Origin: Rhipicephalus microplus
Lineage: Eukaryota; Arthropoda; Arachnida; Ixodida; Ixodidae
Assembly (NCBI RefSeq): GCF_043290135.1
Contig: NC_134710.1
Location: forward strand, 323,180,017 to 323,244,016
DNA length: 64,000 bases
Reading direction: 5' to 3'
The translations under genes and the position numbers were made by a program. The notes below the pieces were generated by a model. The model was not told the origin of the DNA. It was given only the letters and a program-made list of their open reading frames with translations, and did not search any database. Every line of letters starts with the position of its first letter. Within the stretch, counting starts at the first letter, position 1. This document shows, one piece after another, positions 23,513 to 33,997 of the stretch.

Positions 23513-25812
23513 CAAAAAAGTTACTCTTGAAATCCGTGTCTTACAATGCGTGGTGGCACTGACTTTCTTTCACAAGTAGTCTGTAGTTCAGCAATCGCCA
23601 TATTTATGCAACTCGAGACAGCTGTTACGGTAGTTTAGGTGCAATACACTGAGTGTCGCGGTGGGTATGCCTGTGAAGTCCGTGATGCACAACGTGTTTG
23701 TTTACCCGAAGACGTATCCAAGGGATTTATATTGAGCTTCTGGTCTCTCGGCAGTCAAGAATGAGCCTGTCAACGCTTGGTATAAGACCAGGAAGCTTGC
23801 AACTGAGGACGCCTCGAGCTCTGGGGGTAAAATTTTGAGAATATACGTGATCTTGAGCTTGACGTGTAACTTCGAGGAGCAACGCATATCTGTCAGCACA
23901 TTTTGATCTCAACATGGGGTTCTTCCTATTGACCATAAGTAGGAATTTCCGAACAATACGTTGCAAATACTACTCCATTGAGCGAATTCACACAGGTGTC
24001 TTTAAGTTTAGAATTTTTATATAATAAATTTCTGGTTACATCGATTTCGTTATCTTTGTTTTGGTACGTTAAGCCCAAGATGTTAGTAATAATAAATCGT
24101 TTTAGAGAAGCAAGCACAATTCATTATACTAGTTATGAATCCTTCACAAAATATTTTATCGGTACTACACTCGTATGATAGGGTATGAACGCACCAAAGT
24201 GATTTTCAGGATAGCCCGAGCTTAACAGGAACACGAGTGGGTTCTCTGCAGGCATTGTGGTGGTCATGACGGGAAGATATTGCTGAGCGCGTGAAAGCAG
24301 TGCAAAGGAAAACGGTTACACATACTACCATGACGTAACAAGGGCAAACGGGGCATTTACAGTTGTCTTGAACGGAACACCGCATGCGAATACATCAACG
24401 TTGACATTCAATCAGCATTTCAACGCTGCAGCTACATGAGCGTGTTTGCCGTAATATATTTCTACCAACTGAATATGTGGTCTCTTACAGGAGTGTTTTT
24501 TTCACGTGTATCTAATCTTCTAGATATTTGTACACTCAGATGCACGGCTTATCTAATTACAGCTTGGACCCTGAACGAAGCCATTGAGGGAATACATTTG
24601 ACTTGTGATGAATGCAGTGTTAAACCTCTCCCACAGTTTTGTTTGCTGAGTGAAATAAAGGATTGCCTGTGTGTGACAGGCTTGCATTGTTTAAAGCTGG
24701 CCACCCATTTCGAAAGCTACACACGCTACCGCACGTATTAATTACCTGAAGGCCACGTTGTGGGTGTATAGCAAGTTGGGAAATATTTCACCAGCATAAG
24801 TGCTTGTGGTTTATACCATAAAACCCATTATACAGTATTCAGACATATTAGCTTCGCTTACACAAGCGCCTTTCAGTTTTATCAATTACAATTCTGTTGT
24901 GCACAATTTAAAGGCATCTTGTAATACCACGCAATAAAAAGTATGCACCGAATTGTTGAATTAAATGCACCAGGGTGAAATATAGCTGTCGCATTCGACA
25001 CTTGAGGGTGATTCTTGAAGGTCCCCTGATATTTTTTAGATGCGAAGCAGCGTACAGCGGAGTTCAGTCCGATGTGAAGCGTTACCACACTTGCTGTGCA
25101 TGCGCGTAACCCCCCCCCCCTTTCTCTCTTCTCTCAAACGCCTTCCTCGCCGTCTCCCGAGCTGCTGGTGAAGGCAACAAAACGCTTTCTCAATACGAGT
25201 TGCTCGGAAAATTTCAAGCTGAACAATCGTGCCGGCCGCGATATCTGATGCCAGCGTAGCTCTCACCGACTGGTTCGCCCTCCTCGACCTCCTGACGCTG
25301 CGAAGCTCCCTCTGTGTGGTGCCCCGTTCTCGAACCTCTACAACCGGCTTCCAACTTTCATATATCTCCTTTTTCTGTCGCTTGTCTGTCCTCTTTTTTT
25401 AATCTTTTTTCCACTATTCTTTTTATCCCCCCTCCCCCTAAAAGGCACTGCACCCTGTCACCCAAGAGGTGCGTTTTTCCTCTTCCCAAAAAGAACTTCT
25501 CTTCTATTAGCGGTGCGTTCACATATCCACTGCGCATGCGCATGTCATCCCCCTCTGTATCCCCTATCTTACGCTTCACATGGAAGCGCGTTTTACGTTT
25601 CCGTGAGACAGGGAGCGTCTGCTTTGTTCGTAGCTGCTGATCGCCGGTCTTGCAGCGTTCCACGTTTTCTTCAGATGAAGCCCGTCTTTTTTGGTTCGCG
25701 CGGGTACACGTTCGGTGTCTCTTTTGTGTGCGCTTAGGGTCAGACTGTTTAGCAACGCCGTCTGTACTAATGGTCACTGGCATTCAGTGATGGTCACCGG
25801 CAGCCTTAGTCA
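23513..25812. repeat. Right part of the segmental duplication (copy 2), 3' flank of the LRR gene
   Basis: This is collinear with 1461-3750. Possible polyadenylation signals AATAAA occur at 24023-24028 and 24091-24096, which would give a 3' UTR of roughly 0.5-0.6 kb; that is inference. There are no conserved open frames between the two copies apart from the gene itself. Confidence 0.82.
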
Positions 25813-25825
25813 TATATGCAGGCTC

Positions 25826-25990
<165 letters not shown>

Positions 25991-26029
25991 ACCGCCTACG
26001 ACTTTACGCTCTCCTTGTCGTTTCAATAA

Positions 26030-26720
26030 TGTTAATAATACCGAAATTGGTATGGCATAATGTGACTTTTTGACAAGCATAAGTGACTGGTCACAACATC
26101 AAGATCATGACATGTATGTCATGAATGTCATAATTTACGTTTCATGGTCTTGCTGCTCTTGCAGTGATTTTGTTCAGATAAAAAGTTGCTAAACTGGTAT
26201 AGAATTACATGACTGGATTGCGAACAGAAGCTACAGACCCTAACGTGGAAAGATGACATGCATGTCTTGAAATAACATGACTGCATGCCACACTCATGAT
26301 GCGTTGATGGTCGTTTCCTTAGCTTCGCATATACCGAATTTCGTATTGCGTGACGTGAATAGTTGACGAAGGTACGTGCCTGACGCAAGTATGATAATCT
26401 CAATATACGTGTCATTTACCAACACGACTACTTGCCATGGTCATGATGCGCTCGCGGCCGTTTCACTAGCTTCACAAATACCAAATTTGGTGTTACCTGA
26501 CGTGAACGGTCGCTGAAGGTAAATGACATGATCAAACATGATAATCATGATAGGCCTGTCATGTAAATTATGCCTATATGCTACGCTCATAGCACGCTCT
26601 CCACGTATACCAAATTGAGTATTACGTGACGTGAATAGACGAGGAAAGTAAATGACACGTTCAAACAAGGTAACCGTGACATGGAAGTCATGTACGGCAT
26701 AATTTAGTCAACTTCGTAAT
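26030..26720. repeat. Degenerate tandem repeat, about 130-145 bp period
   Basis: A motif of the form ATACCRAATTKSGTATT.CGTGACGTGAA recurs near 26333, 26478 and 26607, and in weaker form near 26040. Each is associated with GTCATG/CATGAC-rich stretches. The units are diverged by indels and substitutions. It looks like a small array of an interspersed satellite-like repeat; no protein is encoded. Confidence 0.6.
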
Positions 26721-27389
26721 GCTGTGCCGATTTTAAAGTGACAAATCAACCTTATTTATTCGTGCTTCGCATTTCATCTTTTCCCTCTGTACGTGGGAGC
26801 CAACAATTTTTATTGTGATTATTTGAAGCGTTTTTATTATGTCTAACTTTCAAATATTCAGTTTCGTGCACTACATCATACGTTGCAACTTAGAAGCACT
26901 GGGATGATCTTCTTGCAATTGTTTTTTGAATCTTATGGGTTGTCATATATCTCCTGTTATTTTATTAACATTCCACATTGTGTTTACCTGTACTATGGCA
27001 TTTTTTTAAAGCAATGTTTGCTGCAAAGTTTTTCTTTCATCACGCGCATTTTTGTTGTCTCTTCTAATCTCATTTTCGTTAACTTCTACCGTTGACCTTT
27101 TTTGTAAATTAATGCTTGTTTGTGTTTATTCAAAAGTCCTGTCTGCTCTAGGAGTACGTTGGTCAAACCCAAACATTATACACGTGCAAGCCCGCACTGA
27201 TCAACCAGCCTGCAAATAAATTTGAAATGTATCACTTACAGGCCTCTCAGGCATAGCAAGCCGAAGAGTAAAGTTGAAACCTGCGAGTCTGCCACACGCC
27301 GATTTTAGATCGGCGGGTCCTCTATAGGAAGTGTATTAGAACGCTTATTAAGCGGAATACCGCATTTCAAATCTGCCGCTTTACTGAGA
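26721..27389. other. A+T-rich spacer
   Basis: The sequence is T-rich and without convincing coding potential; the 70-codon frame at 26883-27095 is low-complexity and hydrophobic. Confidence 0.5.
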
Positions 27390-27780
27390 CCACCTTCTGC
27401 AATGTATTGACTCATTAAGTAAAAACGCAAAGTTCTCTAACACTTCTTCGCTACGTGAAGATACAGTATCATCACCTTTGACTTGACGGGGCATACACGA
27501 GCAGTTATTTGTACCGCATATACAGCGTACCACTAGCGCCTGATGTGAATAACTGTGGTTGCATAGAAACAGTGGAGTACATACTACTTGAATGCCATGC
27601 GTACACCACAAAGAGAGAAAATGGTTTGATTGTGAAATGACAACGGTTCGCTGCAATCCCTTAACATTGCCAATATATTAGAACTGGTGTCCAAACCTTC
27701 CAAACGGCGGCGAATTTTACAGTCACTTTAGTGCTGTCCGAAATTGGCCTTGTCAGGAGGCAGTATTGATTGACTAATTC
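27390..27780 (+). pseudogene. LINE C-terminal fragment (Cys/His motif)
   Basis: One plus-strand frame reads LYRIYSVPLAPDVNNCGC followed by ETVEYILLECHAY. This matches the arrangement of the cysteine/histidine motif at the C-terminus of LINE ORF2 proteins (compare 7819-8223 and 44448-44780 here). Stops follow closely. Only this C-terminal scrap is recognisable and its limits are approximate. Confidence 0.6.
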
Positions 27781-29339
27781 TCATAGCAGTGCCTTAACTT
27801 ACCTGACACCCTAGTTGTAGATACTTATATCAGATTCACTTGCATATTTCCTAGTTTTTATGTTTTTATATTTATTACTTCCCTTTGTTCTGTAATTTCT
27901 TAATTACACATCTATATACAGAGTAGCATGCCAGGTGTATATATAGGTGCCGGCAAAAGTTTTGTAGTACTAGTAGAAAGTCTCTCTCCTATAAAGCAGT
28001 TGGTGTTGTTGTAGCTTCTCTGAAATCTTAGTCCGAGTTAGCTCGAACCTGGGACAGCCGGTATATGTCACTGTGTACCCAGCAACTCGGACAGTGCTAC
28101 TGCATGCGCTTCATTGCTTGGAGTGAAGTATCTCCGCATTGTACTGTTAACCAAAGTTTGCTGCACTAATTAGAAACTGAAAGCTAAGAAAAACCACAAC
28201 AGCTACAGCAACACTCATTTTTCTTTCTTTAAGAGAGAATTTGTTTATTCCTATGATTTGCTGCAGCGAAGTATTTTTGAACTTTAACAATTTTCTTCAG
28301 ACAACCGAAAATGTCTCTGTATCAAGAATTTTCCTTATGCAACGAAGTATAATGGGACAAAGTACGTGAAGCTTTAAAGCAAGAACTTTCAAGGTGCATA
28401 CGCATTGAACGTTTTCTCCGCAAAGTCATCATGTATTAGGATATATGCTATTTCCTTATTTTTTTAAATTGAAGAAAAGCATAGAAAAGGGAGAAAGCAG
28501 GGACGTTAACTTTACAGCAGTACGGTATGCTACCCTACGCTAGGGGAAAAGGGAGTGGAGAGATGAGAGAGACAGAGATAGAGGAGCGAGAAAAACAAAA
28601 AAGGATATCATCAGTAAGTACCCTGACACGGACGGGATGGCGGCACTGCACACCAACCACAGGTGTTCATGAATCCCCGTAGTTTCTAAAAAGCGCAAAA
28701 GTGCTTTGTCTACATTGTGGGTTGATGAACGACAGAGATCCAGCAGCATCTGAATAGTGTGCGGCTGATCATCGAATCATCGCATCGTATTAAAAAGACT
28801 TTGCCTTTCAGAGGCAAATTGAGGGCATGAGAAAGGATTAATTTCTTCCTCGGGGCTGCAGACCTCGCATGCCGTGCTGTCGCGCAGTTTAATTATCGTT
28901 GTGTACGACGGACAACAACGCCAAGCACCTGCGCTGATTACGTGAACGAACAACATTATGACATCGTTGACTAAGTTGCTCTTCAAATCACTCCAGCTTG
29001 AAGCCTCAGTTACTAAGCTTCATGGCAACATTATCACTGTGCTGCATAAAACCACGCCTAGCGGCAACAAGTAATTTTGAGCTGACAAATGGGCCTTCGA
29101 CATTTTTGCGCGCGTGCGTGTGTGTGTGTGTCTGTTTGTGTGCATTCCCTCGCTTAAGCTCCCAACCTTGACATTCGTAGTTTTATACGTGCGTCCCATT
29201 GTCTTGTTTTATGTTGGTTCGAAGTCCAGACATAGCAAAGGTTCGAACTCTTTGATGCACTTGTTCGTTTTCTTAGTGCAGGACAAAGGAATTAATAATG
29301 CTAGACGGCATGAACACTGGTAATATGTCTTAGTTGCAA
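27781..29339. other. Non-coding spacer, nothing recognised
   Basis: About 1.5 kb with short T-rich and A-rich tracts and a short TG run near 29113-29130. No gene or known repeat can be supported. Confidence 0.45.
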
Positions 29340-29690
29340 ATGTTCTTCGTATTCTTATCTGCTTCCTTTGCGGTCTTGGTTATCCTCGGTTGTCCGGCGA
29401 CGACAGTCTTCTCTGCCCATAACCAATCCAGTCTCAGGGGAACAATCAATACCACGGCAAATTGTATGTTGCTCCGACACGCCCCGCAACACGGAGGCAG
29501 TGCCGCGAACAACAGAAGCAGTGATATGACAGTAGCGTTTTTAGGGGTAACCTCGTCATCGTCCTCATCATCACAACAGCTCATTCGTCTTCACTTCTGG
29601 ACAAAAAGGAATCTCCGAGTGAACAGCTGTATTGCCTCCCTGCGGCATCCCCCACTGCTGAAAGTATATCTATCTGATGGCATCGGCTGA
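29340..29690 (+). CDS. Possible small secreted protein or first exon (weak)
   Basis: From ATG at 29340 the frame starts MFFVFLSASFAVLVILGC, a good signal-peptide-like core, with a plausible cleavage after VFSA. The next about 85 residues are polar with a Ser-run (codons near 29550-29575) and end at TAG-equivalent 29688-29690. I recognise no family and cysteines are few. A frame on the opposite strand also covers the region. It could be a genuine secreted salivary-type protein, a first exon, or chance. Confidence 0.25.
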   Translation: MFFVFLSASFAVLVILGCPATTVFSAHNQSSLRGTINTTANCMLLRHAPQHGGSAANNRSSDMTVAFLGVTSSSSSSSQQLIRLHFWTKRNLRVNSCIASLRHPPLLKVYLSDGIG

Positions 29691-30756
29691 ATTTTTGATT
29701 GCTTCTCTCTTCTTTTTTCTTTCTTTGATAGAGACTCTGTAGTAGCAAAAGAAGTGCTGGTTATCTCCCCTCGCCACGTACGATCCTGCTTAAATGGCAG
29801 TGTCGATTCCACCTCTCCGAAGATCCAGAGGCTTTCTCCCCAATTTCCTTCGTAAGGCTTTGAAGGAGCTACACACCATCACTCCCAAAACGAAGATGCG
29901 GCTAAAACTCTAGGCACTCTTGGGCATGCTAGGTCATAAAAAAAAAAACCTCTCGCGGTCACACCTCGCGCATCCAGACGCAAGACGAAAGTTAACGTCA
30001 CTTTGATTTCACGGTATACAGCCATCGCAAACATGTGTTTTCTTCGGGTTTGCGCTGCATGCATGCTGTAAAACTTGCATGAGTTCGTGAAATATTGATG
30101 ATAGTGTAGCGTTGGTTTTATACCCTGCCGCTCAGAGTATTAGAATAAACGTATTTAATAAGGGTATGAACCTGTGCCCGAAACACAGTGACTGCAGTCG
30201 TAGAACTCTGCGTCAGTCAAAACACATTATATGTCGTTCAGCAGCTTTCTTCTTCCTGGCAGCTTTCTTCTTCCTGAGAAGTAGCAAGCGCGTGGTATGT
30301 GTGAACCGGGTCCGGCAAAGTGCTCATGCCATGATGGTCTCCGCGCAGCACCACAACATGGCGTGCATGTGTGTCCTGCTCACACGGTGATGGACGTTTT
30401 GTATGAATTCGGGCAAGATGTCGCGACAATATCAATAAGGTGTACTATTGTATATTATCATAGATGCCATAATCGAGCATTATTACTGCTGCATTTAAAG
30501 CTAACGAACAAGCAGCTGGTTAAAACAAGCTGTTACCTTAATACATAGGTTAACATACTTCTGGATTATATATACCTTAAAAGCTGGGGCGCTAACGGTA
30601 CCACTACTTTTGTTCAAAAATACTTTTTTTCACACGCTTCCGTCTCTCCCTACATGAAATATTTGACCCCACTCATAAAGCTCATGGGGCTATTTTTCCC
30701 ATAATAATTGAGGCAGAAGAAGCTGACATTGTCTAACATTGATATCAACTGCAAAA
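29691..30756. other. Non-coding spacer
   Basis: About 1 kb. It contains a short direct repeat 'cagctttcttcttcctg' near 30241-30275 and no supportable gene. Confidence 0.45.
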
Positions 30757-30816
30757 ATGGAGCTGAAGGGCGCCTGTGCAATCCTGGCTTTTGCTGCCAT
30801 TCTCTTTGGCATGTAA
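30757..30816 (+). CDS. Possible signal-peptide exon (19 codons, weak)
   Basis: ATG in the context AAAAATGG opens a 19-codon frame, MELKGACAILAFAAILFGM, that is almost exactly a eukaryotic signal peptide (charged start, hydrophobic core). A GT follows at the last codon (GGCAT|GTAATA), which would be a donor if the frame is a first exon. No downstream exon was identified before the LTR element. A hydrophobic frame this short can arise by chance. Confidence 0.22.
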   Translation: MELKGACAILAFAAILFGM

Positions 30817-31526
30817 TAATGCATGGAAATAAATGAAAGAGTGTACATTTCTCTTTGCCTGTATCTTGGTGAAGCTGTTGCAGCAGTTCTTAGAGGTCAC
30901 GCAGATGGCTATGTTTAGTAAATTACATCGCTCGCTTTAATGAGGCACTTTCTATTCAGATCCTTTTTATCGGTCTTTACCGAAATGTACCCACACCACG
31001 TTTGGTGCACCGGAAGATATAAGACATAAACTAATAATACTGATCTATCTTAAGATTGTCTTAGTCTGTTCGCTACTTTCCTGCCTGTTCACCCCAATTC
31101 ATAATTCTTATCCTCAAGTAACCACTAAACGGACCACCTCCGCTGCCATGACGTCACTGCTACGATGTCCCGCACTGTTTATTCGCTTCAGTTGTCAATA
31201 TTTTAGGAATAACTTCTGTATTGATTACATAGCACCGAAGTGAGTTGACTCCCGATATTGCATCTGGAAGGCCGCAGAGCTGTTTCATTACGCGCTTCCA
31301 TTCTGCTCATGAAATGCCAACTGGTCTGATCCTTACAGGTAGGCACTGCATGATGAAGAGAAATACACAGACAAAAAGAGAGGAAGACCAGCAAGTTCTC
31401 AGACCGGCTAGCTAACTTGTATCAAGGCAATGCGTAAGAATTAAAGATAATATAAGATAAAAGTTACAAAAAAGGTATTTAACGGTGGCAATACTGCCTA
31501 ATGCGAATTCTGAGCTCAGCTGTTAA
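30817..31526. other. Non-coding spacer
   Basis: About 700 bases with no feature I can support. Confidence 0.45.
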
Positions 31527-31663
<137 letters not shown>

Positions 31664-31967
31664 CATAAGGTAAACGCTTCGGCGGCGCGAACCACGGGAT
31701 TATTGTGCCAGCAATGTTGACTTTCTGTTTGGGCAGCTCGTTTAGCAGCAGCCTTAGGTGACGCGCCCTCCATTACTTTTGCCGTTAATTGTTCAAGAAG
31801 TCGCTGGTACTGTTTCATATGTAGAGTAGCTTGACTGACACGGATAACGTTTTAAAGCCCATGGAACTTCTACCGCCGCTGACAGAGCATTGCTACACTG
31901 TCTCGAAACAGCAGAAGGCAGTGTGAGGGCATGTTTCACAAAAGTCGACGCAAGCACGAGTCGCACA
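31664..31967. other. Host flank between GT repeat and LTR element
   Basis: About 300 bases without recognisable coding content. This is the left flank of the insertion site. Confidence 0.5.
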
Positions 31968-31971
31968 ATAC
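31968..31971. repeat. Target-site duplication ATAC, left
   Basis: ATAC directly precedes the 5' LTR and recurs at 38942-38945 after the 3' LTR. Confidence 0.85.
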
Positions 31972-32903
31972 TGTCGCGAGAGCAAGGTTTCGAGGAGAAT
32001 CTTGTTCTTTTACGGCTTACAAACAGAGCAGTCAAGGTCGCCCCCGTTCGGGATTAGAATGGGAAAGCTTACTCGGAAAAGCGTCTAGCAAGAGGCAGGT
32101 CCGGCGCCACCGTCTGAGTCTAAGCCATTGTTAACAGGCACGCGTGTCATGGAGAATGACATGGGGACGCGACCACTTAGCCTGACCGAGACATAGTGGC
32201 GGCAGGTAAACGACCATATTCTCCCGCGCTGTTGTTAGGATTTCGGGGCGCCTCACTGTCGCATGTACACCTGGTAAGCGCACAAAGCCCAATGGTGTAC
32301 CCATCGCTCTTAAGGACGCTTCTAGGAAGCAACAGTTAATGAAAGATCTGACGGGACCCGAGCGTGGGAACGGCCGCCGACGGTGGTCGGCCGAAGGAGG
32401 CAGCACGAGTAATGCTGGGCAGCACGGCCTGGCATGGAAGAGAGTGTCACGTGCGGAGGACCTTTTCCTTTGCGTGTTTTATTTTGGGGACGAGGTTTTT
32501 ACAAATGTAGTGCCTTTTATTAAAGTGTTTCTGTGATTGGTTGTGATGCTGCGAGTCCCAACATGTGATTGCTTTTCGTGAAGACTCTTTGTTCGACCAA
32601 GGGTTAAAAAGAGGATGTTTGAATTTAAAAGGGAGAGCGGAGTCGGGGTCAACGGCGAATCTCACCACCGGGGACCAGGCCACGCAGGCCGAGGGGTATG
32701 CCACCATTTTCTATGTTTTGTCTTTGTGACCCAGTGCATTTTGTAAATTGAAGTTGTGTTAGCTAAATAAACCCCCAATGAGTGCTCCCCGAAATCATCG
32801 TGTTGACGTCTCTTCGATTGCCTCCGCGGAGTTTCACCCACACTTATTCGTCTCCCTGGACGTCCGATGCGCCTAACTTGAACAACCCCGACGTTTCGCT
32901 ACA
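31972..32903 (+). repeat. 5' LTR (932 bp)
   Basis: It starts TGTCGCGAGAGC and ends CGTTTCGCTACA, giving the TG...CA ends of an LTR. AATAAA at 32766-32771 is a likely polyadenylation signal. A TTAAAAA-type element near 32603 is a possible core promoter. The 3' LTR matches at about 97.7%. Confidence 0.95.
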
Positions 32904-32925
32904 AAGTGGTGGAGGTTGCTCGGTA
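32904..32925 (+). other. Probable primer-binding-site region
   Basis: Directly after the 5' LTR the sequence AAGTGGTGGAGGTTGC contains TGG at 32907-32909 and again at 32910-32912, the complement of a tRNA CCA end. I could not identify the tRNA. Confidence 0.5.
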
Positions 32926-32947
32926 ACGATAGTCCCGCTCCGAAATT

Positions 32948-33997
32948 ATGCCCCGAGTCAACAACAAATATCAGGAACCTACCTCTGACTGCTCTACTAT
33001 GACGGAACCCCCTACCTTCTTCTCTGCTATGTCTACCCCCCAAGCTAAACCATTCATCGGACCACCAGTCTTTAGAGGCGTGCCGGAGGAATCTATTTCC
33101 CAGTGGCTACTTTGCTACGAACATGTAGCGTCGCTTAATAATTGGGACCAAGCCACGAAGGTGAAATTTCTATATCTGGCTTTAGACGGAGATGCGAAAA
33201 AGTGGCACAATACTCAAATTCTAACCGGTGCCCCTAATACATGGGAAGAATGGGCGACGCTACTAAAAACGTCCTTTACGAGTCGCCACTCAGTCGAGAT
33301 CGCCTATTTGCGGCTACAAAACCGCGCTCAATTGCCGTCCGAAACCCCCGAGCAGTACTACTATGACGTCGTACAGCTGTGTGCAAGAGTGAACCCGTCT
33401 ATGACGGAAGATGATCGGTTGCGGCACCTTATACGCGGTTTACGTCCGGATGTTCTAGAGAAATTGATAATCGCAAACCCGGAGAGCTACACTGCATTCC
33501 TCCAAATTTTGCAACGCATAAATCTGGCAGCTTTGATGAGCCGTGTGTCGGGGCTACAAGCGATTGGCATCCAGTATTCCACCGGATCGCAGTCGTGGAT
33601 GCAAAACATCGCGCATCCCGTAGGGTTCGCACCCGCCGCAGCGACAGGGCACCCTCCTCCTACGTGTGTCGCCACTTGCGGCGCGGCCGAATTGCGTTGC
33701 CCGCGGGAGGCTGCCGACCGCGAGAGAAACCTGAAAACGATTGCGGACTCGGTTGCCTTGCTGTCTGACCGGCTAAAAGGCATCGAAGACGAGGTGCGTC
33801 GCCCCCCAATGCCTTGGCCTCAGAGAACTTCCCGTGCCAACGACGGGCGTCCCTGATGCCAGATTTGCCGCCGCATAGGTCACATAGCACAACAGTGCTG
33901 GCAGCGGTTTCGAGATGACAGGAACGATGAGGCTGAGCTTCAAGGCAATCAGAATGTGCAGCCTAATCCTTCGGGAAACGAGAACGGCCGGGCCTAG
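32948..33997 (+). pseudogene. gag: gag of the LTR retrotransposon (one internal stop)
   Basis: The frame begins at ATG 32948. It encodes a retrotransposon Gag core with segments such as FLYLALDGDAKKWHN and LRHLIRGLRPDVLEKL, then stops at TGA 33854-33856. Directly downstream, in the same frame, a zinc-knuckle pattern C-X2-C-X4-H-X4-C is encoded, and the frame runs on to TAG at 33995-33997. The stop thus cuts off the nucleic-acid-binding knuckle. Family Gag forms the particle that packages element RNA. Pol begins about 80 bases before the end of this frame and is offset by +1. Confidence 0.9.
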
